A stretch of DNA of 7,449 nucleotides from Candidatus Methylomirabilota bacterium (GCA_016199025.1 JACQHM010000062.1:1-7449), one strand, 5' to 3'; positions 1 to 6,379 are shown, counted from the stretch's first letter. Numbers and translations: made by a program. The notes: generated from the letters alone by a model not told the origin.

Positions 1-470
1 GAGCCCTCCCGCAGGAACTCAGGTGTCGAAGCAACATCGAACTCTACCCTGCTTTTCCCGTAGGCCTTGAGCGTCCGTTCAATCCAACGTCCGGTCTGAA
101 CGGGAACGGTGCTCTTCTCCACGACGAGCTTGTAGGAGGTCGCCGCCTCGGCGATCCGCCGGGCGACATTCTCGACGGCAGACAGGTCCGCCTCCCCATT
201 GTCTAAGGAAGGGGTGCCGACGCAGATGAGGACCGCCGTCGCCTTCTCGATCCCCTCCTCCACCCGATCGAGGAAGTCGAGGCGCCCTATCGCCCTGTTC
301 CGCCGGACCAGCTCCTCCAGGTGGGGTTCGTAGAAGGGCATCCCCCGCCGCCGGAGGGTTTCGATCTTCTTCAGATCGTCATCGACACAGACCACACGAT
401 GGCCGATCTCGGCGAGGCAGGCCCCCGCCACCAACCCCACATGTCCGGCTCCCACAACGCAGATGTCCAT
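1..470 (-). CDS. ugd: UDP-glucose 6-dehydrogenase family protein, N-terminal part (cut by window edge)
   Basis: NAD-dependent nucleotide-sugar dehydrogenase. The family oxidises UDP-glucose to UDP-glucuronate in the cytoplasm to feed capsule, LPS or exopolysaccharide synthesis. Only the first 156 residues are present and the gene runs off the left edge. The Rossmann fold opens at once with GAGHVGL (residues 7-13) and the ribose-binding acidic residue follows at about D30. CVGTP (83-87), a GEADLSAVE stretch (92-100), EKSTVPVQTG (118-127) and FLREG (152-156) are family landmarks. FLREG favours UDP-glucose dehydrogenase over the GDP-mannose or UDP-ManNAc enzymes, but the catalytic cysteine domain lies outside the window, so substrate is not proven. 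The start ATG (468-470) is chosen because the Rossmann strand begins immediately after it and a GGGAGG ribosome site lies 4 nt upstream. An ATG 4 bases earlier is in another frame. A 33-codon open frame ends 17 nt upstream. Confidence 0.93.
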   Translation of the reverse strand, partial: MDICVVGAGHVGLVAGACLAEIGHRVVCVDDDLKKIETLRRRGMPFYEPHLEELVRRNRAIGRLDFLDRVEEGIEKATAVLICVGTPSLDNGEADLSAVENVARRIAEAATSYKLVVEKSTVPVQTGRWIERTLKAYGKSRVEFDVASTPEFLREG

Positions 471-487
471 CCATCCTCCCTTTGCGT

Positions 488-589
488 TTAGTCCTCCGGG
501 GCCTCCGTGTCCTCCCGCTGCAGATCCCAATCGACCAAATAGGCCTCGGAGCTATACAGATCCGCCTTAAGGCCTGAGCCGTCAACCAT
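488..589 (-). CDS. Possible small or remnant ORF of 33 codons, unknown function
   Basis: An open frame from ATG (587-589) to TAA (488-490) encodes 33 residues, including LYSSEAYLVDWDLQ near the middle and an acidic tail ending EAPED. I do not recognise it. In favour of coding: most third codon positions are G or C, as in the neighbouring genes; acidic, hydrophobic and aromatic residues are mixed naturally; and it ends 17 nt before the dehydrogenase start, with that gene's ribosome site in the gap. Against: no Shine-Dalgarno precedes the ATG, and the ATG lies inside a 7-bp tandem repeat, so the start may be accidental. It could be the surviving C-terminal end of a gene interrupted at the repeat, a short leader peptide, or chance. 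Confidence 0.3.
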   Translation of the reverse strand: MVDGSGLKADLYSSEAYLVDWDLQREDTEAPED

Positions 590-631
590 CAGCCATCAGC
601 CATTGCGGATTGCCGATTTCGGATCTCGGAT
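583..631 (-). repeat. Degenerate 7-bp tandem repeat (seven phased copies)
   Basis: Read on the minus strand, the stretch divides exactly into seven heptads: ATCCGAG, ATCCGAA, ATCGGCA, ATCCGCA, ATGGCTG, ATGGCTG, ATGGTTG. An eighth, weaker copy (ACGGCTC) follows at 576-582. Each unit begins AT and has its main variation in the last three bases. The block lies in the gap between the permease stop and the dehydrogenase start. Short heptanucleotide repeats of this general kind are known from intergenic DNA in several bacterial groups. Origin by slippage or as part of a dispersed family cannot be decided from one copy. Confidence 0.75.
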
Positions 632-709
632 TGAAAGACGGGTGCAGACTTTCCACAGTTGATCGCTGAACGCTTAGGTATCACACAACAACGCGGTTTG
701 TCAATCTCG
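632..709. other. Intergenic remainder after the permease gene
   Basis: No gene, strong promoter or convincing rho-independent terminator is seen in this 78-bp piece between the permease stop codon and the heptad repeat. A CTTTCCACA at 650-658 resembles a DnaA box with two mismatches and is probably chance. Transcription from the exporter operon could therefore continue into the dehydrogenase gene, or stop by a factor-dependent route that sequence inspection does not reveal. Confidence 0.4.
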
Positions 710-1942
710 TTACTCGTAGTGGAGGGCCTCGATGGGGTCCAGGCGGGAAGCCTTCCTGGCAGGATAATAGCCGAAGAAGATGCCAACGGCCGCCGAGGAG
801 AAGAAGGCCAGGAGGATCGCCCTGCTCGCGATGAGGGTCGGCCAGCCGGCGAGACCGGAGAGGACCTTGGAGGCCCCGATCCCGAGACCGATCCCGACGA
901 GGCCACCAAAGAGGGAGAGGGTCACGGCTTCCATCAGAAACTGGAGGAGGATCTCATGGCTCCTGGCTCCCACCGCCACCCTGAGCCCGATCTCCCGCGT
1001 CCGTTCAGCCACCGAAACCAACATGATGTTCATGATTCCGATCCCCCCGACCACCAACGAGACGGAAGCGATGGCCCCGAGGAGGAGGGCCAGGGTCCGG
1101 GCGATCTCCTCCTGGGCGGCGAAGACCTCGGCCAGGTTCCTGACGGAAAAGTCATTTTCCTGATCGGGGTGAAGCCGGTGCCGCTGCCGGAGGAGGCTGG
1201 TGATCTGCCTTTCCCCTTCGTCCAGCAGGTCTGGGGATCGCATCTTGACCATGATGGAGCCCACCGAGCGGGGGCCGGCCCGGCTCATCCCGAGGACCTT
1301 CTGCTTGGCCGTCGAGACCGGGATGACGATGATGTCGTCCTGGTCGGACCCCATGGTGGAAGGACCCTTCCAATCCAGGACCCCGATGACGGTGAAGGGA
1401 ACCTTCCCGATCCTGATGATCGAACCTAATGGGTCGGCCTCCCCGAACAGCATCTGAAAAACCGTCTGGCCCAAGACGGCCACCTTCGTCGCGCCGTCCA
1501 CCTCCTGAGGAGTGAAGGGGCGTCCTTTGACCACCGGCCACTCCCTGGCCACGAACCACTCAGGCGTCGTCCCCTGGATCAGGGTGGACCAGTTCTGGTC
1601 CCCGTAGACGACCTGGGCCGTCCCCCGGACACTGGCCGCCACCGCTTCTACCCCCTGGATTTCCGCGGCGATGGCCTTGGCGTCATCCTCAGTTAATGTC
1701 AGGACGGTGCCGAAGCCGAGCCGGATCCCGCCACTGGTCGTGCTCCCCGAGAGGATCAAGAGGAGGTTGGTGCCAAAGCTCCTGATCTGCTCCGCCACCT
1801 GCGCCCTCGCCCCACTTCCCACGGCGACCATGGCGATCACGGCCGCCACCCCGATGATGATCCCCAGGGTGGTCAGGCCGGAGCGGAGTCTGTTGGCCCG
1901 GAGGGCCCTGAGGGCGATCTTGGTCCCGTCGATCAGACGCAT
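710..1942 (-). CDS. MacB-type ABC transporter permease (FtsX domain)
   Basis: Inner-membrane permease of the MacB/LolC/FtsX (type VII) ABC superfamily, 410 residues. These proteins drive mechanotransmission to a periplasmic adaptor rather than forming a classic channel. The layout is the MacB one: a short cytoplasmic N-terminus, TM1 at about 24-42, a large periplasmic domain at about 43-280, then TM2 (284-308), TM3 (336-358) and TM4 (374-393). Signature stretches are GIGIMNIMLVSVAERTREIG (301-319 region), RVAVGAR (321-327) and a C-terminal GYYPARKASRLDPIEALHYE (391-410). The open frame extends to 1999, but that version adds 19 residues overlapping the ATPase gene. ATG at 1940-1942 is preferred because it starts at the usual family N-terminus and lies 7 nt after the ATPase stop, suggesting translational coupling; no good Shine-Dalgarno is visible. 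E. coli MacB fuses this domain to its ATPase; here they are separate. Likely partners are the next two upstream genes. Confidence 0.93.
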   Translation of the reverse strand: MRLIDGTKIALRALRANRLRSGLTTLGIIIGVAAVIAMVAVGSGARAQVAEQIRSFGTNLLLILSGSTTSGGIRLGFGTVLTLTEDDAKAIAAEIQGVEAVAASVRGTAQVVYGDQNWSTLIQGTTPEWFVAREWPVVKGRPFTPQEVDGATKVAVLGQTVFQMLFGEADPLGSIIRIGKVPFTVIGVLDWKGPSTMGSDQDDIIVIPVSTAKQKVLGMSRAGPRSVGSIMVKMRSPDLLDEGERQITSLLRQRHRLHPDQENDFSVRNLAEVFAAQEEIARTLALLLGAIASVSLVVGGIGIMNIMLVSVAERTREIGLRVAVGARSHEILLQFLMEAVTLSLFGGLVGIGLGIGASKVLSGLAGWPTLIASRAILLAFFSSAAVGIFFGYYPARKASRLDPIEALHYE

Positions 1943-1949
1943 ATGCGGT

Positions 1950-2651
1950 CTACTTGATGTGAACCGTCGAGCGTAGAACGTCTTGAATGACGCGGCCATC
2001 CCTGAAGTGGATCACCCGATCGGCGTAGGCGGCCACGTCCGGATCGTGGGTCACGAGGACCAGGGTGATCCCACGCTCTTGGTTCAACTGTTGAAAAAGG
2101 CCCAGGATCTCCGCACCGGTCTCCGAGTCCAAGTTGCCCGTCGGCTCGTCGGCCAGGATGACGGAGGGGGTGTTGATCAAGGCCCTGGCGATCGCCACCC
2201 GCTGCTGCTCTCCGCCGGAGAGCTGGTTCGGATAGTGATGGGCTCTGTCCTCCAGCCCTATGGCCCTCAAGGCCTCCAAGGCCTTCCTCCGACGCTCCCT
2301 CGAGGGGACGCCATCGTAGACAAGTGGCAGCTCCACGTTCTCCAGGGCGCTCGTCCTGGACAGGAGGTTAAAGGTCTGAAAGACAAAACCCAGCTTCTTC
2401 TTCCGGATGGTGGCCAGATCATCCCGGGAGAGGTGCCCGACATCCATCTCTTCGAGGCGGTACGTTCCTTTGGTGGGACGATCCAGGCACCCCAGGATGT
2501 GCATGAACGTGGACTTGCCTGACCCCGAGGGTCCCATGACGGCGACGAACTCGCCTCGCTGGATGGAGAGGCTCACCCCTCGTAAGGCATGGACGAAGAC
2601 GTCACCGACCAGATAGACCTTGACCAGATCATGGACCTCGATCAAATCCAT
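1950..2651 (-). CDS. MacB/LolD-type ABC transporter ATP-binding protein
   Basis: Cytoplasmic nucleotide-binding subunit, 233 residues, of the LolD/MacB class that powers lipoprotein release or macrolide, peptide and siderophore export. All catalytic elements are intact: Walker A GPSGSGKST (40-48), Q-loop glutamine Q92 in FVFQTFNLL, signature LSGGEQQR (144-151), Walker B VILADEP with catalytic E169 (164-170), D-loop NLDS, and switch histidine H202 in THD. The length is usual for a free-standing ATPase of this class. ATG at 2649-2651 is preceded by only a weak purine run (GGATGAAAG), and the adaptor stop is 14 nt upstream, so it is probably translated by coupling. The permease starts 7 nt downstream. 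LolD itself pairs with LolC/E; the adjacent MacA-like adaptor and single MacB-like permease favour a MacAB-type exporter. Substrate is not determinable from sequence. Confidence 0.95.
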   Translation of the reverse strand: MDLIEVHDLVKVYLVGDVFVHALRGVSLSIQRGEFVAVMGPSGSGKSTFMHILGCLDRPTKGTYRLEEMDVGHLSRDDLATIRKKKLGFVFQTFNLLSRTSALENVELPLVYDGVPSRERRRKALEALRAIGLEDRAHHYPNQLSGGEQQRVAIARALINTPSVILADEPTGNLDSETGAEILGLFQQLNQERGITLVLVTHDPDVAAYADRVIHFRDGRVIQDVLRSTVHIK

Positions 2652-2665
2652 CTTTCATCCGAGGG

Positions 2666-4063
2666 TTAAAAGGGCGGAGTCCTCCGGGGCGGCTGGCCCA
2701 ACAGGAAGGAAGACTGGCTTCCCTTCTCCTTGGAAGAGGTGCCAACGATGACCTCCTGCCCTTCCTTCAGCTCACCCTCCACCGCCTCGGTGAACTGCTG
2801 GTCAGAAATCCCCAGTTTGACCCAAACCGGCCTGGGTCCCCTATTCTCTCCCAAGATCCAAACGACCTTCTGAAGGCGCTCCTTCGCCGGTTGGGCGAGG
2901 GCCTGGCCCCCCCGCTCACCTTGCAGGGAGAGGTTGGGCTTGAAGCGGAGGGCCGCATTCGGGAGCTTGAGGACGTTCTCCTTCCTGGCCACCAAAAGCT
3001 CCACGTTCGCTGTCATTCCTGGCATGAGCTTTAAGTCCGGGTTCTCCACCCGGATGATCACGTCATAGGTGACAACGTTCTGCTGGACGACAGGGGCCTT
3101 CCTGATCTGGTGGATCCTCCCTCTAAAGGTCTCACTGGGATAGGCATCCACGGTGAAGGTCGCCTCCTGACCCTCGTGGACCTTGGAGATGTCGGCCTCG
3201 TCCACACTGGTCTTGACCTGCATCCGGGTCAGATCCTGGGCAATGATGAAGAGGGTCGGCGCCTGGAGGCTGGCCGCCACCGTCTGCCCCACATCGACAC
3301 TCCGGGAGATGACGACCCCATCCACTGGGGCCCGGATGAAGGTGTGATCGAGATCCACTTGGGCCTGCCAGACGGCCGCCTCCTTCTGCTTGACGCTGGC
3401 CTCGGCCGCCTTCAGCTCTGCCTGCGCGACTTGAAGCTCAGCCTGGGCCGATCGCCAGGAAGCCTGGGCCGCCTCGAGCTGGGCCTTCGATGCCTCCCAC
3501 TGGGCGATGGCAGCATCGTGCGTTGCCCTCGCCGAATCGCGCTCCTCCTGGGAGATTCCCCCTTCCTTGAAGAGGGCAGACCGGCTCTCGAACTTGATCC
3601 TGGCATCGCGGACGGCGACCTCGGCTTTCACCAGGTTGGCCTTGGACGCCTCAACGGCAGCCCTGGCGTTCGCCACCTGGGCTTCAGCTCTTTCGACAGC
3701 CGCCCGCTGATGGATGACGCTCGCTTTGGCACTCTCCAAGTCGGCCTTCGCCTGTTGGAGCTTCGCCTCGAAGGTCGCCGGGTCAATCCTGGCGATGAGA
3801 CGGCCCCGCTTCACCTGGGTGTTGAAATCGGCATAAAGCTCCTTGATCATCCCGGTGACCTGACTCCCCACATCCACCGTGATGACAGGGTTCACGGTCC
3901 CGGAGGCGAAGATGCTGGAGGTGATGGTGCCCCGCTCGATCTTCACGGTCCGGTACTGGATACTCTCCGACCCGGCCCAGAAGCGGGAGAAGAGGAACAC
4001 CCCCCCTACGAGAAGCAGGAGGGCGATCCCGAGAACGATCGACCGTTTCTTCTTAAACCACAT
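2666..4063 (-). CDS. MacA/HlyD-type periplasmic adaptor (membrane fusion protein)
   Basis: Periplasmic adaptor of a tripartite ABC exporter, 465 residues, linking the inner-membrane ABC pair to an outer-membrane channel. An N-terminal membrane anchor (about 9-27, after a KKKR basic cluster) is followed by the first half of the beta-barrel and lipoyl domains (about 36-96). A long alanine/glutamine-rich coiled-coil hairpin spans about 97-238, with its tip near RSALFKEGGISQEE (161-174); this resembles the tip motif by which TolC-docking adaptors meet the channel. The lipoyl half returns at FIRAPVDGVVISR (242-254), then come the beta-barrel (about 280-355, with LMPGMTANV at 346-354) and a membrane-proximal domain. 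The tail is serine- and proline-rich. It is longer than E. coli MacA (371 residues), mainly through the hairpin and tail. The start ATG (4061-4063) lies 3 nt after the cupin stop. The symbol macA is withheld because substrate and orthology are unproven. Confidence 0.93.
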   Translation of the reverse strand: MWFKKKRSIVLGIALLLLVGGVFLFSRFWAGSESIQYRTVKIERGTITSSIFASGTVNPVITVDVGSQVTGMIKELYADFNTQVKRGRLIARIDPATFEAKLQQAKADLESAKASVIHQRAAVERAEAQVANARAAVEASKANLVKAEVAVRDARIKFESRSALFKEGGISQEERDSARATHDAAIAQWEASKAQLEAAQASWRSAQAELQVAQAELKAAEASVKQKEAAVWQAQVDLDHTFIRAPVDGVVISRSVDVGQTVAASLQAPTLFIIAQDLTRMQVKTSVDEADISKVHEGQEATFTVDAYPSETFRGRIHQIRKAPVVQQNVVTYDVIIRVENPDLKLMPGMTANVELLVARKENVLKLPNAALRFKPNLSLQGERGGQALAQPAKERLQKVVWILGENRGPRPVWVKLGISDQQFTEAVEGELKEGQEVIVGTSSKEKGSQSSFLLGQPPRRTPPF

Positions 4064-4066
4064 CCC

Positions 4067-4456
4067 CTACCGCGTCAGCTCGACCACGATGGCCCGGACC
4101 CGCTTCGGGCCGACGCTCATCGTCTCGTGGACGACCCCGCCTTTCTGGTACCGCCACTCCCCCGTCTTCACCTCAACATCCTGGGATTTGCCATCGGGGA
4201 AGGTGACCCTAATGGTCCCCCCTTCTAAGACGATCAGAACATAGTCATACTCATGAAGATGGATGCCGCTTGGGACGTTTGGCTCTAAGATGACGTCATA
4301 GACCCTGGCCTTGTCGTTTCCAAACTGGAGATGGTGGCCTACCGCCTCCCACACCGGGACGACCTTGATGGGCGCCTGTTGGGCAAAGACCCCGGCACTC
4401 ATGAGAACCCCGATCCCGACCACGACGGCCATCCCCAGCTTCTTCCATTGCCGCAT
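4067..4456 (-). CDS. Exported small cupin-domain protein
   Basis: Single-domain cupin of 129 residues with an apparent Sec signal peptide: basic start (MRQWKK), hydrophobic core at about 7-24, and likely signal peptidase I cleavage after VFA at residue 25. The mature protein would be periplasmic. The cupin barrel covers about 48-128. Motif 1 is GIHLHEYDYVLIVLEGG (64-80), giving H66 and H68. Motif 2 is GEWRYQKGGVVHE (99-111), giving H110. The usual glutamate of motif 1 is displaced: E69 directly follows H68 and D71 is the nearer candidate ligand, so the metal site may be atypical. The frame is open to 4504, but ATG at 4454-4456 is chosen because AGGGGG sits 8 nt upstream and the signal peptide starts there. 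It lies 60 nt after the aminotransferase and 3 nt before the adaptor gene. Function is unknown; an enzyme, a ligand-binding periplasmic protein or an exporter accessory are all possible. Confidence 0.82.
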   Translation of the reverse strand: MRQWKKLGMAVVVGIGVLMSAGVFAQQAPIKVVPVWEAVGHHLQFGNDKARVYDVILEPNVPSGIHLHEYDYVLIVLEGGTIRVTFPDGKSQDVEVKTGEWRYQKGGVVHETMSVGPKRVRAIVVELTR

Positions 4457-4516
4457 CGAAGACCCCCTTTCGTTCAAGCCCCAAAAATCCGCTTCACGCG
4501 TCAAGCTCCAACGCTC

Positions 4517-5887
4517 CTATCCCAGAGCACCCTCTTCCTGAAGCATCGTGAGGGCTCGTTCAAAGGCCTGGACTGTCCGCTCGATGTCCTCATCCGAATG
4601 GACGGCGGAAACCCACCCATGCAGGCCGGGGAAATCGACCCCGTTCAGGATCAGGGCCAAGCGGAGCTTGTGATAGAGGTCGAGGTTCGGGTAGGAGAGG
4701 AGGGCGACGTGGTTCAACGGTTCCCCACTCCCCGGTTGGCCGACCCCCAAGCGGCGTGGCTCCAGAAGAACGTGGAAGACGGAGGCCTCCCCATAGACCC
4801 AGACATCCACCTGAAGGCGGGCGATCACCTCATTGGCTCCATTTCGGAAAAGCTCAGCCGCCCTGCTGGCCCGCTTCTGAGCGTCTCCGTCGGCGATCAG
4901 TTCCAACATGGCGACGCCAGCCGAGGCGGACAGGGGGTTGGCGTTAAAGGTCCCCGCGTGGGCGACCTTCTTTTGACGGCTCCCCTTGACGTCGTCGGTG
5001 AAGGCCAGGCGATCCATGATCGCCGCCTTCCCCGCCACCGCCCCGCCCGGGAGGCCTCCGGCCAGGATCTTCGCCAGGGTTGTCAGGTCCGGGGTCACTC
5101 CGTAATACTCTTGAGCCCCGCCTGGAGCATAGCGGAAGCCCGTGATGACTTCATCGAAGATGAGCACAACCCCTGTCTTCGTCGCCAGCTCCCGGAGGCC
5201 CCGGAGGAAGCGGGGATCTGTTGGAATGGCCCCGGCGGTCCCTCCCCCAGGCTCCAGGATGACCGCAGCCACCTCGTTCTCTCGAAGGAAGGCCTCAACC
5301 CGGGAGAGGTCGTTAGGAGGGCAGCGCAGGATATCCTCCAGCGACCGGCCCGGCACCCCCGAGGAGAGAGGCTCGGCGTAGGGAGGCTTCACGCCGGCCA
5401 TGACGTAATCGTGCCAGCCGTGGAAGTGTCCCTCAAATTTGACGACCTTCGATTTCCCCGTAGAGGCCCGAGCCAGGCGGATGGCCAGTTGCGTTGCCTC
5501 GGTCCCCGACATGGTGAACCGAACCTCTTCTGCCGAGGGGATAAGCCGCTTCACCCTCTCAGCCCACCGGATCTCCAGCTCATGACAGGCCCCGTAATGG
5601 GTTCCCTTCTCAAGCTGAGCGGCGACGGCCCCTGTCACATCAGGATGGCAGTGGCCTAAGAGGAGCGCACCATGCCCCATCCAGTAATCAATCGACTCGT
5701 AGCCATCCACATCCCACTTCCGGGACCCCCGCGCCCGCTCGACATAGAGGGGAAAAGGCTTCAGATGCCGGATATCGTGGGTGATCCCTCCGGGGATGGC
5801 CTCCTTCGCCCTTCGAAAAAGGGCCTCCGAGGTGGGATGGGCCCGCCGGTAGGCCCCTACGACCCTAGATCCGTGATCTTCTCTCAT
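4517..5887 (-). CDS. Class III PLP aminotransferase, glutamate-1-semialdehyde aminomutase-like
   Basis: Fold-type I, PLP-dependent enzyme of 456 residues in aminotransferase class III. Seen in sequence: IPGG (31-34), a DVDG turn (59-62), SGTEATQLAIRLAR (127-140, cofactor phosphate binding), FEGHFHGWHD (151-160), FDEVITGFR (244-252, with PLP-pyridine aspartate D245), and the Schiff-base lysine K273 in LAKILAGGLPGG, then HAGTFNANPLSASAG (310-324). The active site looks complete. It resembles HemL, but the substrate-side segments differ: after IPGG it reads ITHDIRHLKPFP rather than the HemL-type VNSPVRAF, and WMGHGALLLGHCHP replaces the HemL SWGPMILGH-type stretch. A heme role is therefore not assigned; an amino-acid, amino-ketone or amino-sugar transaminase is as likely. 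ATG at 5885-5887 has GGAGG 4 nt upstream. It is the first gene of the leftward operon, with a good candidate promoter at 5981-6009. Confidence 0.9.
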   Translation of the reverse strand: MREDHGSRVVGAYRRAHPTSEALFRRAKEAIPGGITHDIRHLKPFPLYVERARGSRKWDVDGYESIDYWMGHGALLLGHCHPDVTGAVAAQLEKGTHYGACHELEIRWAERVKRLIPSAEEVRFTMSGTEATQLAIRLARASTGKSKVVKFEGHFHGWHDYVMAGVKPPYAEPLSSGVPGRSLEDILRCPPNDLSRVEAFLRENEVAAVILEPGGGTAGAIPTDPRFLRGLRELATKTGVVLIFDEVITGFRYAPGGAQEYYGVTPDLTTLAKILAGGLPGGAVAGKAAIMDRLAFTDDVKGSRQKKVAHAGTFNANPLSASAGVAMLELIADGDAQKRASRAAELFRNGANEVIARLQVDVWVYGEASVFHVLLEPRRLGVGQPGSGEPLNHVALLSYPNLDLYHKLRLALILNGVDFPGLHGWVSAVHSDEDIERTVQAFERALTMLQEEGALG

Positions 5888-5980
5888 GGTGCCTCCACTG
5901 GACTATGCCCCGAACAATCTCCGCCGAAGCTGGAAAAAGTGTGATGTCCAATGAAGCCAGCGGTCAGAGTGACGATTCAA

Positions 5981-6009
5981 AGTGTAGCACAGATGTTTAC
6001 CTTCATCAA
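5981..6009 (-). promoter_or_regulatory. Candidate sigma70-type promoter for the aminotransferase-exporter operon
   Basis: On the minus strand, TTGATG (6004-6009) and TACACT (5981-5986) are separated by exactly 17 bp. The -10 is preceded by TGC, giving an extended -10 element. The predicted start near 5974 would leave an untranslated leader of about 87 nt before the aminotransferase ATG. This is pattern matching only. Confidence 0.45.
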
Positions 6010-6115
6010 CAAGTGTTCACAGGCCCCACCCTGTCAGCGCGACACTCAACGAATGACCCCTCCCTTGGTCCGAGAGGAAGCCCTGTTCGTCCTACGGAGG
6101 TCGGTAGCACCAAGG

Positions 6116-6126
6116 TGGTCAGACCA
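6116..6126. promoter_or_regulatory. Perfect palindrome TGGTCAGACCA, possible operator
   Basis: An 11-bp palindrome with a single central base. TGGTC-N-GACCA resembles the half-site layout bound by some GntR/FadR-family repressors. It lies 229 bp upstream of the aminotransferase start, beyond the candidate promoter. No regulator gene is in the window. Confidence 0.25.
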
Positions 6127-6175
6127 TTCGGCCTCTCCAGGCCCAGAGGATGCCCCTTCACACACCCCTGGGCCT

Positions 6176-6188
6176 CACAAGCCTTGTG
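6176..6188. repeat. Perfect 13-bp palindrome CACAAGCCTTGTG
   Basis: Six-base arms around one central C; this could be a protein-binding site or part of a weak hairpin. It has no U-tract and lies between divergent genes, so it is not a terminator. It is about 50 bp from the other palindrome. Confidence 0.3.
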
Positions 6189-6261
6189 GGATGCTATCGG
6201 AGAGGTTGGAAAGCCGCCGAAGAGAGATCTTTCAAGCCCTTCCACGCTTCAGAAAAAGAAC

Positions 6262-6291
6262 TTGACAAGAGGAAAAAAGGTGGGGTAGAAG
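6262..6291 (+). promoter_or_regulatory. Weak promoter-like pair within an A-rich purine tract
   Basis: TTGACA (6262-6267) matches the -35 consensus exactly. TAGAAG at 6286-6291 is a poor -10 at 18-bp spacing. The surrounding 6250-6280 is markedly A-rich (about 35% GC) compared with its neighbours and ends about 50 bp before the first DnaA boxes. It could be an upstream dnaA promoter, part of the duplex-unwinding element, or both. Confidence 0.25.
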
Positions 6292-6330
6292 GTTGACCAT
6301 CCTCGACCCTAGGGGTACGTTGAAACCCCT

Positions 6331-6362
6331 TTATCCACACCTGTGGATAACCTTGTGGACAA
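6331..6362. promoter_or_regulatory. DnaA-box triplet, cluster I
   Basis: A forward and a reverse perfect box face each other across 2 bp (TTATCCACACCTGTGGATAA, 6331-6350). A reverse TTGTCCACA follows after 3 bp (6354-6362). The tight spacing suggests cooperative DnaA binding. Confidence 0.85.
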
Positions 6363-6379
6363 CTGAACCTGCTCCCTGC

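Larger units (their letters stand above)
5888..6330. other. Intergenic region, operon-side half of the dnaA intergenic region
   Basis: These 443 bp lie between the aminotransferase start and the first DnaA box. Open frames of 79-127 codons occur on both strands but overlap one another, lack ribosome sites and show no recognisable protein features, so no gene is called. Contents seen: the operon promoter candidate (5981-6009), two odd-length perfect palindromes (6116-6126 and 6176-6188), and an A-rich purine tract with a second promoter-like pair (6250-6291). No tRNA or other RNA gene was recognised. Confidence 0.6.

Noticed and set aside
612..630. Short inverted repeat CCGATTTCGG as a terminator for the operon
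   Set aside because: The stem is only 4 bp, has no U-tract and is explained by the heptad repeat.
650..658. CTTTCCACA, DnaA-box-like site downstream of the permease gene
   Set aside because: It has two mismatches, is isolated and is more than 5 kb from the box cluster; probably chance.
659..1429. Long plus-strand open frame (256 codons) opposite the permease gene
   Set aside because: It is antisense to a clear MacB-type permease, has a low-complexity Asp/Gly/Pro-rich product and no ribosome site. It is a shadow of GC-rich coding DNA.
1950..4063. Calling the transporter a LolCDE lipoprotein-release system
   Set aside because: There is one permease of MacB layout and a long-hairpin MacA-like adaptor, which LolCDE lacks.
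3110..4228. Plus-strand open frame of 372 codons opposite the adaptor gene
   Set aside because: Its repeated Leu/Gly/Asp-rich product mirrors the Ala/Gln coiled coil on the other strand. It has no domain features.
4457..4504. Extended start of the cupin gene adding 16 residues
   Set aside because: The extension precedes a well-formed signal peptide, and the internal ATG has the better Shine-Dalgarno.
4331..5659. Plus-strand open frame of 442 codons opposite the aminotransferase and cupin
   Set aside because: The opposite strand carries an intact PLP enzyme with all motifs. This frame shows no recognisable motif and spans two genes.
5905..6288. Overlapping open frames in the dnaA intergenic region (also 5951-6265 and 6006-6245)
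   Set aside because: They overlap on both strands, lack ribosome sites and natural protein composition, and share the region with promoter- and origin-type elements.
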